Positions 1 to 11,042 of a DNA stretch of 64,000 nt are shown here, piece by piece. The translations under genes were made by a program, and so were the position numbers. The stretch covers positions 11,965,150 through 12,029,149 of the forward strand of contig OX442417.1 in NCBI GenBank assembly GCA_949361645.1, in the 5' to 3' direction. The notes beneath the pieces were generated by a model, which was given only the letters and a program-made list of their open reading frames with translations, searched no databases and had not been told where the DNA came from. The first letter of the stretch is position 1; every line of letters starts with the position of its first letter. The stretch comes from Spongilla lacustris (taxonomy: Eukaryota; Porifera; Demospongiae; Spongillida; Spongillidae).

Positions 1-820
1 CATTGGCTGGTTCAGTTATCATGAGTGAAATCTGATCTGGTGACTGCAACACTTGGTCTGCAGCTGGAATTGAGTCTTGGACTGCTGTGATCTCTTTTCC
101 TTGAGAAGTTTTTGTTCTTTTGCCACAATATACCTGAATGCAGTTGAACAGATTGTTCAATTATGCACAATGTGTAGCATATTTACATGTGTTAGTGTTT
201 GTGTTTGTGCCTATAGCTTTGTGTGCATGCATGTATACATATTCATTTATGTTTTTCTGCTTTGCTGATAACCCTTGTATTGTATTGACAAAACAATATT
301 TATGATAATTAATTGACTAACCTGCAATTCTACTAACTTACAACTAAAAGACCAAGAGTTCTACTAAGCTATTCAGACATTTTCTAAATAAGATCCACAT
401 GATGCTATGGTGTGTATTATTGTTATTATTATTATTTTATTACATACATTATAAGGCTGTGGTCCTAGCTGAGCTATATGGCAGGCTGAACCTCTGCTTA
501 GTTAGAGCCAACGCTGTAGCCATCCTCTCCAGATGTTTTGTACAAGACCAGTAGTAATAATAGGGTGTATTTATGCATTGTGAAATCATTATCAATGATA
601 CATTATATGTAAAATAAAAAATATAAAGGCATTTAGCATACAACAAAATAAAATCATTGACGTTTTGCTGACTTAGGTAGCTTTGTGAAGTAATAGTGGT
701 AGCTTAAAATGTTAACTGGTAGCAAGTGATGAATTGCCTCTCCACACTTTTCTGCACAGCCATTCAGCTTCATCACATCAAATACGTCCCACTGCACATA
801 ATCTACATGGGATAATGCCA
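1..820. other. AT-rich DNA without a supported gene
   Basis: I see no coding signal with splice sites or recognisable motifs here. A short open stretch on the minus strand around 449-560 is too weak to call. The segment ends where a cluster of short hairpin repeats begins at about 826. Confidence 0.5.
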
Positions 821-825
821 TTATA

Positions 826-1034
826 TTGTCTCGTACCCAGACCCAAATGAAATGTGCGTAATGCGTTTACAGTATGACGTCACGATATCTCGCTAATTAA
901 TCGTTACGCATCCATTTATTGTCCCGTACCCAGACCCAAAATTAAATGTGCGTAACGATGCTCATCATTACGACATCATGATGTCTCGCTGATCAATCGT
1001 TACGCACATTTAGGCCTGGGTACGTGACTATGCA
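826..1034. repeat. Two tandem copies of a TCTCGTACCCAGAC hairpin repeat (MITE-like)
   Basis: Two related units start with GTCTCGTACCCAGACCC (about 828) and GTCCCGTACCCAGACCC (about 918). The second unit is complete. It continues with AAATGTGCGTAACG and closes with the complement CGTTACGCACATTT and GCCTGGGTACGTGACTA near 1032, giving inverted arms of about 35 bp. The same terminal sequence frames smaller hairpins at 12338-12383 and 63102-63187, so this is a dispersed family with no coding capacity. A MITE nature is inferred from the inverted termini and dispersion; target duplications are not clear. Confidence 0.6.
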
Positions 1035-1049
1035 GGATACTGGTAGGGA

Positions 1050-1130
1050 CTAGTTGGGCGTAGCCCGACCTTCGCGTATTGGCTTCCGCCAATACGCGAA
1101 GGTCGGGGCCGTCGGGCTACTCCCAACTAG
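1050..1130. repeat. 81-bp hairpin element, CTAGTTGGGCGT family
   Basis: The segment begins CTAGTTGGGCGTAGCCCGAC and ends GTCGGGCTACTCCCAACTAG. An inner palindrome is centred on CCTTCGCGTATTGG. A shorter relative sharing the TAGTTGGGCGT arm and the CCTTCGCGTATTGG core lies at 15138-15183. It is non-coding and probably a miniature foldback element. Confidence 0.6.
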
Positions 1131-1222
1131 GTACATGTAGGGACGACACCAAATGCGCCTTCTACACTTGCATCATAAGAACGTAGCAAATGTAATTCAG
1201 TTAACGAGTACCTTGTTTACAC

Positions 1223-1627
1223 GTATCATCACCTTCGCTTGCTTCTAGGTTCCCCAATGAAAGGTCCGAATCGATTTCTGTTGCAATACAAGGGATTAAC
1301 TTCAAGGCACATTCAAATCGAATAGCCAGTATGGAAAATACCTTCAGAAACTCTTGATTGCTGCTGACTGCAAGTAGTGTAAGACGAACTGTTGATTTGT
1401 GAATCGCCGTGGGAAATAGAGAACGATAATTCTTTAGACGTTGATTCAGAGAGGTCGACGTCACTGAAATGCACTACTGACGAGCAGTTGCTGCTGATGT
1501 CACTAAAGTGAACGACTGACGAACTATTGCTGCTGAGATCACTGAAGTAAACCACTGACGAACAATTGCTGTCACAGTCAGGGAGTGTTGGGGAGTACAC
1601 CCAACGATCAGGTATTGGCGAATCCAT
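1223..1627 (-). CDS. Start of an unrecognised Ser/acid-rich repeat protein, divergent to the next gene (partial)
   Basis: The frame opens with ATG at 1627 (reading MDSPIPDRWV). It contains three near-identical tandem units of the type SSNCSSVVHFSD, then further Ser/Asp/Glu-rich sequence. A good donor (AAG|GTATTT) ends exon 1 at 1342. A second exon at 1277-1223 joins in phase and reads EIDSDLSLGNLEASEGDD, in keeping with the acidic style of exon 1, and ends at a GTGTAAAC donor. Later exons are not identified. No known domain is recognised. The start lies only about 120 bp from the start of the plus-strand gene, so the two may share a bidirectional promoter. The alternative is a chance frame, but the repeat units and phase-consistent splice sites argue for a real gene. 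Confidence 0.4.
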
Positions 1628-1745
1628 CACGTAGTTGTAGCCAGCTGCAACTTAATTGTATAATCTTGCGCATGCGCATAGATGTTCCGTGCGCCGGCTG
1701 AAATTCATTTCATTTCTCATCACTTTCGCGCTAAGAGTTTGTGAA
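1628..1745. promoter_or_regulatory. Putative bidirectional promoter between divergent genes
   Basis: This 118-bp gap separates the start codons of two divergent coding regions. It contains TGCGCATGCGCA near 1670, an NRF1-like palindrome common in CpG-type animal promoters, and no TATA box at a useful distance. The assignment rests on position and this motif only. Confidence 0.4.
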
Positions 1746-4700
1746 ATGTCCTTGTGGTGCTTAAGAGTTGACGGCGATGGATTTGTGGTTTTAATCAAGA
1801 GAGGTGAAAGAATGAGAGCAGAAGGCAACTATAAAGAAGGAAATCGTCCGTACGTAGGTGCCGTGATCGACGTGAAAGACTTCAAAAAAGCTGAGAAGTC
1901 CTACTTGGTTGTAAGTGTTATTCGTATCAAAACCGCACCGCGATTGCTCAATGGTTTAATATCGTGCTATTATTTCTTTTTGTAGTTCAAATCTCTTTCT
2001 GGTACCTCACCAGCGAGACAACTATCACCTGAGACGTTTGACTCGTCGGACAATGACTTCTCTAAACTTTTTGAACGAGCTGGAACGACTTCCAATTTCG
2101 TACAAATTTGGCAGAATAAAGTGAAACCTCATATGTCTTCGGACGGAAGATTCGCTACCGGTGTTCCATCTAAAGGTACATATATAGTCATACGGCTCCT
2201 TAAATGATCGTATTTTATTTTAGTTATGAGACCAAGCCCATCCAAACAATCAGGAAGTAGCCAACGAGAAGATCAATGTACTGTTGGTGCATCATCATTG
2301 CAACCAAAACGGAGGAAAATTGACACAGAAGTTGATATGCCTGATCATTTTGACAAAGGACTTGAATCCTGCTTTCTCGGTATGTATACAATGTGCGCAT
2401 TAGTCACACACACCCTGTATTATTATATAAAATTGTATATGCGAGGGACAATTTTCTCAGAAACTGTCACATATGTCATATATGCACACCATGTACATCC
2501 CCACTACCATCTACACCATTGAACTCTCACACACCATGAACATCCCACTGTCACACACCATGCATGTACACCCCATTGTGTACACGTCATTGTCACACAC
2601 ACACACACACACCATCTACATCCCCATTCACAGGCAACATGTACATTACTATGAACATCCTACCATGTCCATCCCCACTTTCACACATATCAGTGTCACA
2701 AACACCTTGTATATCATACACACCATAAACATCCCCATGCATGCATGCATGCATGCACACTGTAAATAAAATGGTTGCTAGGGCAAACCAAGTTGGTTTA
2801 CACTGTGTAGTCAACACGTGAAACCAAATTTTGGTTTGACATATCAGCCAATTTAAATATAGTGACAACCAATTTAATTTTAGTGTGATATTTAAGGTTT
2901 CACATGTTGTCTACACAATGTATATCAACTTTGGTTTGCCTTAGCAACCATTTTTTTACAGTGTGCACTGTCACACACACCATCCACACCCTCTGTCACA
3001 CACTATGAACATCCTACCAGTGTACATCCCCACTGTCACACAGCATGAACATCGATCCCACTGTCACACACACGACTGTGACACATGCCTCCTCACACAA
3101 GTAAACACCATCTGTACATCCTCAGTGTCACACACTATGTACATCCCTCTGTCACACCCATTCTCACACCCCATCTACGCCATGTACACACCCCAATGCC
3201 ACACACCATGTCATCCCCACTGTCACACCCACTCTCACACCATGTACAACCTCCTACACACCAATTTCACACATCATTACATCCCACTGTCACACACACC
3301 AACTACAACTGTCACACCATTTACATTCCCACTGTCACACACACCAACTACACCATATACATCTTCACACACCACGAACATCTGACTGTCACACACACCA
3401 TGAACATCCCACTCACATACATGTACCATCTACATCCCCACTGTCACACACACCGTTTGCATCTAAACTGTCATGCACACTAGTACTATGTACATGTCCA
3501 TCCTGTCACACACACTATTTACATACCCACCATCACACACCATATCAATCCCCACTGTCACACCATCTACATCCCCACTGTCACACACCAAAACACCCAT
3601 ATGCATACTAGCCTTGCATTAATCATTATATCAATTATTCTACAGGAAACTATGCCTTACCTATTAGCTGCCTATTGTCACCAAGGAAGGAGCGCAGCAT
3701 TCGTGATCCTGATGAACACTTTGTAGCCAGTTTAAAGTTGGAGATGCTTGAAAACAGAACAAGTCACGTTGCCCCAATGATTGCAATTGTTAGGCTAAGG
3801 GATGACGAACAATTTGATTCTAAACATCCAGAAGCTTTCACATATGAAACCATTGGAGGAAATCATTCGAGAATAGCTCTGCAACAATTGTTAAACGAAA
3901 ACGACAATTTGAGACAAGACCCTCAGTTCTCATCACGGCGAGTGAGTGTGTATTCTCGTATGACCGATGAACAGGCACAGCATTTAGCCCTTCGGCATAA
4001 TCGTGCAACTGATTTCACTTGTAAAATGACAACACAGGACAAGGTACATTGTATAAAATTCATGGTGTATTTTCCTTGTACTTATATAAATAATTTCTGC
4101 ACTAAGGTTCACCTTTGTCGATTACGGCTGTATGCTATAGCAAAAAATTAAAATCGTTAACAGAAGAACCTCCAGAAAAAAACAGCGAATGGAAAAGTTC
4201 GTGTGCTAGCACACTTATGATGACTGTAAGTTCTATTGTAGCTACATGTATGATTTAAAATGTGTCCACAATTTTTTTTATCTGGTAGAAGAAGCAGTTG
4301 GAGGACAACATGATATTCATGCTGTCCATTTTGAGCAACAAAAACTATGAATTGTACAGGGTTATTGTAACGGCATTTGAGAAGATCAAAGTCAAAGGAA
4401 TTGCAGCACCAAAGGTGGACTGCAAAGGAAGCAACTTTCGTGGTCTGCATGGATTCAGTGAGACAGAATGTACGGAAATGTTACAAAAATGTGCAAGTGG
4501 AAAATCTGTGCTTAAAAGTCTCAATTCAACTTGCTTAAACCAAAAAAAAATGAAAAAAATCTTGGAATCATTTGTATCTTTAGTTGGCACTAAAGACTGG
4601 AAAGAGGCACAACAGAAATATCCTAATTTTGCCAATGCAAAATTATTATCCGACCTTTTTCTGAAGTGCAACTTTAATCCAATCCCAGCTGCTTTTACTG

Positions 4701-6029
4701 ATTATTGCTCAAGGGCTGTTAGGTGTGTACATATTTATACCACATGAATGAATTATTGCATTATGTTACATGTATCTTATATTTCAATTTAGATCGAAAA
4801 CAGCTCATTCAAGCCCCTCAGATATTAATGCACAATCACTTATTGTGTGGTCAGATGAGAGGACATACTCAACTGTCCTTCTACCAAAATGTATTTCATC
4901 AATTACTTATGAAGACATCAAAACAACCATTCCATGTTTTGCAGGCTTTAGCCTCTCCTTCTTTGTCTTGGATAGCGAAGAATGTGAAAACGTGAGTTTG
5001 CTGGAGTTTCTTTTGCATTAACAATTTAGCACATAAAACATGACATAATATCTAAATTTCATCTACAGATAGAATCCTGTGAAGGCCATAAATACAGCTT
5101 CAAACATTACAACATATTCTCTCGTTGTATTGACATCAGCATATGAACTGGAAGGGCTATGTGAACTGCAGAGGCAACTTTGTTCTGCACATATGCTTGT
5201 GCAGACAGCATACTACCAATCAGTGGATCCCCCTTCAGGTACTTTTGTGGTACATGTATTACACTTTCAAACAATCAAAATAATGTCAAACACCTCAGGA
5301 TCTTTGCTGAAGCAAGTCCTGATACCATTCCTGATTGCTGTTTCGCACAAGACCTGCATAAAGAAGGAACAGGATAACCTTTTTACTGGTGCAAATATGT
5401 ATGAAGAACTTATCTCCAGTCTATCAACTGAGAATGATTTAGTTCTGTCCTGTGGAAAAGAAAAAAGTGAGTTATACTTACAGGCACTCAATATGTATCA
5501 GCTTTGGTAGACTTGAAATTTCTACGCATCCAAAAGTAAAGTTTATCAGCTTTGGTAGACTTGAAATTTCTAAGCATCCAAAGTGAGGTATAAAACAACT
5601 TTGGTACACTTGAAATTTCTAAACAGCAAAAGTATATCAGCCTTTTGGTAGACTAGAAATTTCAACGCATTCAAAAGTGAGGTATATCAGCTTTGATAGA
5701 CTTGAAATTTCTATGCTTCCAAAAGTGAGGTATATCAGAAATTGGTAGACTTGAAATTTCAAGTGTACGAAGCTTAATGCTAAAGATGCATACCTTGCAT
5801 TGAACTTTTAATATACTTATTGCATGCATAATCATGCACCCTGATTTTCCGTTTGCATTCAGCCATTCCTATAGTTGCCATGAAAAATGGACGGAATGCT
5901 ATGGTGCTGCATGAAGCAGCAACAGAGCTAGTTAGCCAGCTAACCAAAGATGGAGAAGATAGAAATGATGATGAAGAAGAACGAGAACGTGAACCCAGTG
6001 AAGAATATGGACTGTTGAATGAATTATGA
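1746..6029 (+). CDS. Nine-exon gene: ParB/sulfiredoxin-like domain plus DNA-methyltransferase-like C-terminus
   Basis: Exons in consistent phase: 1746-1910, 1986-2175, 2224-2379, 3646-4043 (or to 4050), 4107-4225, 4289-4722, 4793-4991, 5085-5466, 5863-6029. Exon 4 encodes a segment of about 130 residues with IGGNHSRIALQQL and LRHNRATDF. These resemble the ParB/Srx nucleotide-binding motif (GxxR) and its following helices. Exon 6 is Lys-rich with no recognised domain. The last two exons read YEELISSL, then NDLVLSCG, then VAMKNGRNAMVLHE, then a very acidic tail. That order resembles the closing motif of beta-class N4/N6 DNA methyltransferases (P-x-eLi, D-x-VLD-G-G, GR-x-x-x-x-E), although the canonical glycines are not all present. 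A DPPS at about 5229 could correspond to motif IV. Weak points are the exon 4/5 join, which keeps frame only with a GTATAA donor at 4051, and the exon 8 start. Both domain names are inferences from motifs. Introns carry repeats. Confidence 0.6.
2460..3600. repeat. Intronic TCACACACCAT-type degenerate tandem repeat
   Basis: The largest intron of the ParB-like gene is filled with imperfect units of the form CCATNTACATCCCCACTGTCACACACA. They read as long His/Pro/Thr-rich frames on both strands because of the repeat. The array is split by an inverted-repeat element at 2754-2967. Confidence 0.8.
2754..2967. mobile_element. MITE-like inverted-repeat element, 214 bp
   Basis: It starts TGCACACTGTAAA and ends with the complement TTTACAGTGTGCA. 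Beyond the perfect 13-bp ends the arms stay related for about 60 bp (ATGGTTGCTA, GGCAAACCAA, then a TGTGTAG...CAACA...GTGAAACC series on each side). There is no coding capacity. It sits inside the intronic tandem repeat. No confident target duplication is seen, so the superfamily is left open. Confidence 0.7.
5490..5770. repeat. Intronic minisatellite, about 50-bp unit, six copies
   Basis: Six diverged units share the core TTTGGTAGACTTGAAATTTC, followed by a CGCATCCAAAAGTGAGGTAT-like half. The array lies in the intron between the last two exons of the ParB-like gene. Confidence 0.8.
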
Positions 6030-6239
6030 GCACTAGGGTGTATTACATATATCCTGTTGTATTGTACAATTATTATATATTATATATCAGGCTGTATAGC
6101 ATTCCAATCTTTTACATAGGATATTGTCAGCTTTCTATGTATGCATAGTATTTCCAAACAAGACAATTGAAAATAAGTTGCGAACCAATAATATGGTTTG
6201 ATGGAAATGGTTTATCAACTGTTTTTTGTCAATGGTTTA

Positions 6240-9200
6240 AGCCGCGTTGAAAATATGTCACAGAAATAGTCATTTTGTGCAACAGAAATTTTCAAATTGG
6301 AATTTACACACTGAAATTGGAAGGAGTTACCACTGTTTGGGCGAAATTGGCTGGCAAAGATCCCTATTGACTGGAGTTACATCAAATCCCTGACATGCAG
6401 CACAACAGTTACATTGTGGCAGCAACGACTTGAAGAACTGATAACCAAGTACCCAGGCCTTGTACAAGAGTCCATTGGAAAGATGGCGGATGTAAAGGCT
6501 CATCTGACACTCAAGGATGGGGCAGTACCAGTCTTCATGAAAGCCAGACCAGTTCCGTACAGTTTACAGGCGAAGGTGGAGACAGAATTAGCTCGGTTAG
6601 AGCGGGAAGGCATTCTTACCCAGGTCACTTGGAGTGATTGGGCAACCCCTGTGGTAGTTGTCCCAAAGGCGGAAGGGTCAGTGAGACTGTGCGGGGACTT
6701 CAAGGTGACAGTAAACCCCACTCTGAACATAGACCAGTACCCGTTGCCCAGGATTGAGGACATCTTGGCGACACTAGGAGGGAGCACATTGTTCAGTAAA
6801 ATTGACCTCCAGTTGGCCTACTTACAGATGGAGCTTCACGATGAGTCGAAGAAGTTGGCCACGATACACACTCATAAAGGTCTCTTCCATTATAACCGTT
6901 TGGCTTTTGGCATTGCATCTGCACCAGCTATTTGGCAGTGGGCAATAGAAAGAGTGTTGGAAGGGATTCCGAAGACACAGTGCCTCTTGGATGACATCAT
7001 CGTAGCTGGAGCAGGGGAAGAGGAGCACCTACAACTCTTGGAGCAGGTCCTGGAACGACTCAAACGGTACCACCTCACCATAAACAAAAGAAAGTGTGTA
7101 TTCTTCCAGAAAGAGGTGTCATACTGTGGGTACCGTGTGGATGGGGAAGGACTACACAAGACAGCCGAGAAGGTACAGAGCGTAACAGAGGCACTGCCGC
7201 CCAGCAATGTGTCACAACTGAGAGCCTTTTTGGGCATGGTGAACTATTACCATCGGTTCCTACCCAATCTCTCCACCACCTTGGCACCACTTCATCACTT
7301 GCTAAAAAAAGAGACCAAGTGGGTGTGGTCCACTGAATGTGCTGCAGCCTTCGACAAGGTGAAACAGCTAATGTCCTCTGATACGGTGCTGACTCATTTC
7401 AATCCAAAGTTACCGCTGGTGTTATCCTGTGATGCCAGTGCGTATGGTCTAGGGGCCGTGCTCTCACACACTATGCCAGATGGAGGGGAACGGCCAGTGG
7501 CATATGCTTCAAGGACTCTGTTGCCTGCGGAATGCAATTATGCCCAAATCAACAAGGAGGCGTTGGCTGTTGTGTGGGGAGTAAAAAAGTTTCACCAGTA
7601 CTTGTATGGGTTGAATTTCACACTGATTACCGACCATCAACCACTAACAGCACTCTTTAGTCCTGATAGGAGTATCTCAGCAACAGCAGCTTCACGGCTG
7701 CAGAGACAAGCACTCTTCCTGTCGGCCTATGCCTACACCATAAAGTATCGGAACACTACCCAGCATGCGAATGCAGACGCGCTGTCCAGACTACCCAGCA
7801 AACAACCGGATCAAGCCCCAGAGGACAGCGATGATGCCACGGCATACCTGATACAGCAATTAGAACTGTTACCTGTGACAGCACTCTCTCTCAAGGCTGG
7901 AACTCTGAAGGACCCCGAGCTCTCCAGGGTGATGACCTTTGCTCAGTCTGGATGGCCTCGCTCTATCAGTGAGGACCTAAAGCCATTATTTGTGAGACGG
8001 GACGAACTCACTATTGAACAAGGATGTCTGATGTGGGGGGCACGAGCTGTCATTCCACAGAAGTACAGGAGCAAGGTGCTTGATGAACTCCATGGAGGAC
8101 ACTTGGGCGTGGTCAAGATGAAGGCCCTCGCTCGGGCACATGTGTGGTGGCCCAACATAGACCGGGACATTGAAGGGGCATGTCAGAGCTGTACCGGATG
8201 CCAACTAATGAAGCAGGACCCAAAATTGACCCCTGTACACCCATGGGAGTACCCTGAGGGTCCTTGGCGAAGGGTGCATCTCGATTTTGCTGGACCATTT
8301 GAGGGGAAGACATTTCTTGTCATGGTAGACGCTTATACCAAGTGGCCAGAAGTATCTGTGATGACGAGCACGACAACAGAGGTCACCATTGATGAACTGC
8401 GGAACACATTTGCTAGGTGGGGAATACCCCAACAGATTGTAACGGACAATGGCCCACAATTTGTGTCGGAAATGTTCCAGAGGTTCATGAGCTACAACAA
8501 TATCAAACATATCAAGTCTAGCCCATACCACCCAGCCACCAATGGCTTGGCGGAAAGATTTGTTCAAACCCTGAAACAAGCACTGAGGGTGTCTCGGAAG
8601 GACGAGAGATCTCTTCAACATCGACTTGCTAGTTTTCTACTTAACTACAGGAATTCTAGACATGCAACAACAGAGACTGCTCCATCGTACCTGATGATGG
8701 GTAGAGAGTTACGCTGCCGGTTGCACTTACTGAAGCCAGACCTGAGGGGCACCGTGTCCAAGGCCATGACTTGTCAGGTGATGACAAGAGCAGCAGCCAT
8801 TGAGCGAAGTTTTGGAGAGGGAGAAAAGGTGATGGTTCGTGACTACCGGACTGGACACACGCGTTGGCAGCCGGCTACAATCACTCAGAAGTTAGGTGTC
8901 AAGTCCTACCTGGTTGACTTAGGAAATGGTGGTGTGTGGAAACGACATGCAGACCAGATCAGGCCAGCTGACGAGAGGTTAACAATGGAAGAACCAGATG
9001 AAGGGGACCGCCCAGTCCCACTGTCAAGATGCATAGAACCAGTTCTGCAACCTCCTAATGAGATGGTCATACCACTGCCTAGGGAATCTGAGGGCCAGGG
9101 AACAAGAGGATTGGAGGGGGTAGCACCCCAAGAAGCACCTCTATCTCAGGAGACCCAAGAAGCACCACTATCTCAGGAGACCCAAGAAGCACCCCTATCT

Positions 9201-9332
9201 CAGGAGACACCAGAAGAAACACCCCTAACCCAGGAGAGACTTCAACCACGTGAGGCTACTCCGCAGCAGATACCCAGACAAAGTGGAAGGGTAATTAAGA
9301 AACCTGCTCGGTATACGGATGGAGGGACCTGA
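6240..9332 (+). mobile_element. pol: Ty3/gypsy retroelement 1: pol polyprotein (RT-RNaseH-integrase), 5'-truncated
   Basis: A single frame of about 972 codons (6414-9332) extends upstream in frame to about 6325 with LFGRNWL, the sequence normally just before RT. A TGA precedes it, and no gag or protease is present. RT carries FSKIDLQLAY and the catalytic box CLLDDIIV (residues 190-197), where most relatives have YxDD. RNase H shows SCDASAYGLGAVLSH, NKEALAVVWG and TDHQPL. Integrase has an HHCC zinc finger from His560 and D624, D678, E714 (D-x53-D-x35-E). The C-terminus carries Glu/Pro repeats (EAPLSQETQ, several copies) and ends near a polypurine run at 9335-9346. The long intact frame implies recent activity, but the missing 5' half means this copy cannot be autonomous. 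Confidence 0.93.
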
Positions 9333-9346
9333 ATGGAGGGGAGGAA

Positions 9347-9480
9347 TGTGGAGTATAAACCAGATTAACTTTATGATGTGCATTTATCCGTATGCTGTAT
9401 ATCTGTAATTATTCTTAATAATCACTGCTCGCTGAGTGCATGCTAGCTAGCCCCAGTGGATCCATCGCCATCCTGTTCGT
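9347..9480 (+). repeat. Possible remnant of the 3' LTR of gypsy element 1
   Basis: A purine tract GGAGGGGAGGAA directly after the pol stop is followed by TGTGGAGTATAAACC, the expected layout of polypurine tract plus LTR start. No second copy of this sequence exists in the window and the minisatellite begins at about 9486, so the LTR end cannot be fixed. Confidence 0.35.
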
Positions 9481-9485
9481 GGACT

Positions 9486-10475
9486 TCACAGACCATAGTA
9501 CACAGGGGTGTGGACCACTACACAGGAGTGTGGACCATAGTACACAGGGGTGTGGACTATATAGTACACAGGGGTGTGGACCATAGTACACAGGGGTTTG
9601 GACCACAGTACACAGGAGTGTGGACCACAGTACCCAGGGGTGTGGACCATAGTACACAGGGGTGTGGACCATAGTACACAGGGGTGTGGATCATACACTG
9701 TAGTACACAGAGGTGTGGACCATAGTACACAGGGGTGTGGACCACAGTACACACAGGTGTGGACCACAGTACACAGGGGTGTGGACCACAGTACACAGGG
9801 TAGTACACATGGGTGTGGACCACAGTACACAGGAGTGTGGACCACAGTACCCAGGGGTGTGGACCACAGTACACAGGGGTGTGGACCATAGTACACAGGG
9901 GTGTGGATCATACACTGTAGTACACAGGGGTGTGGACCACAGTACACAGGGGTGTTGACCACAGTACACAGGGGTGTGGACCACAGTACACAGGGGTGTG
10001 GACCACAGTACACAGGGGTGTGGACCACAGTACACAGGGGTGTGGACCACAGTACACAGGGGTGTGGACCACAGTACACAGGGGTGTGGACCACAGTACA
10101 CAGGGGTGTGGACCACAGTACACAGGGGTGTGGACCACAGTACACAGGGGTGTGGACCACAGTACACAGGGGTGTGGACCACAATACACAGGGGTGTGGA
10201 CCACAGTACACAGGGGTGTGGACCACAGTACACAGGGGTGTGGACCACAGTACACAGGGGTGTGGACCACAGTACACGGGTGTGGACCACAGTACACAGG
10301 GGTGTGGACCACAGTACACGGGTGTGGACCACAGTACACAGGGGTGTGGACCACAGTACACAGGGGTGTGGACCATAGTACACGGGTGGTCCCATAAGTA
10401 CACAGGAATGTGGACCACAGTACACAGGGGTGTGGACTATAGTACACGGGGGTGTGGACCATCGTACACAGGGAG
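9486..10475 (+). repeat. 22-bp minisatellite, array A (about 45 copies)
   Basis: The unit is GTGGACCACAGTACACAGGGGT. The central part (about 9930-10370) is almost invariant; both flanks have A/T variants (CCATAG, CAGGAGTG) and small insertions. The unit contains GTGG-A-CCAC, a small self-complementary core. Because 22 is not a multiple of 3, all frames stay open over long distances; these are not genes. A second array of the same unit lies inverted at 11043-11530. Confidence 0.95.
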
Positions 10476-11042
10476 ATGTATCGTGTCCACATAACCCGAC
10501 CCATGTACTTGTTCAGTACCACTGGGCACATGTGCTCCATCAACCTGGGCTGCCCTGACACCATCATCAGTTTGGCTATATGCTGGTTCTCAGTACATCC
10601 CTCTCCCGGCAGTGGTAGTACTCTCGCGATCCACTCCACACATCTCATTGAACTCCATTGTAGGACGTGTTGTTTGGTTAGCATAAGTGGTCAAATGTGT
10701 GGTGATAAAATAGCAGCAGGAGGGGGAGGTGAAGGATAGTACGGGGTGTAAGGCCGTACCACTTAGGCCCTCCCCCCTGGGGGCCAACGGGGGGGGGGGG
10801 GGGAGGGGGCTCCTTCCTGCTCATCATGTACTGTGCCTTCTGCTCCTAGCTTGTGCCTGATGGAGGCTGCCATGAGGGAGACCTGCACACCTCCTGACCT
10901 CTCCTTCACCTCACTGATCAGTTCTGTGAAGGGCTGAGTGTGGGGGAGGGTGTGTGTGTTATGTGCAAGGGGTGTGGGATGTGTGTGGTGTGAGTGTGTT
11001 GTGTGTTTGTATGTGTGTGTGACAGACAATGAATGAATGACA
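10476..11042 (-). other. Single-copy core between inverted arrays; possible minus-strand exons
   Basis: Two stretches on the minus strand look protein-like. At about 10938-10800, behind an acceptor TTCACAG, is a segment reading ELISEVKERSGG and then MAASIRHKLG. At about 10665-10485 is a segment reading TENQHIAKLMMV, then a region with LMEHMCPVVLNKY. Each runs into repeat or homopolymer (a C/G run at 10791-10806). No family is recognised and no complete splice model was found. They may be exons of a gene whose introns were invaded by the minisatellite, or relics. Confidence 0.25.

Noticed and set aside
5069..5146. Alternative exon start at 5069 for the ParB-like gene (after CTACAG)
   Set aside because: It has the better acceptor but meets a stop after about 25 codons, while the start at 5085 keeps an open frame that joins the last exon in phase. 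RNA evidence could reverse this.
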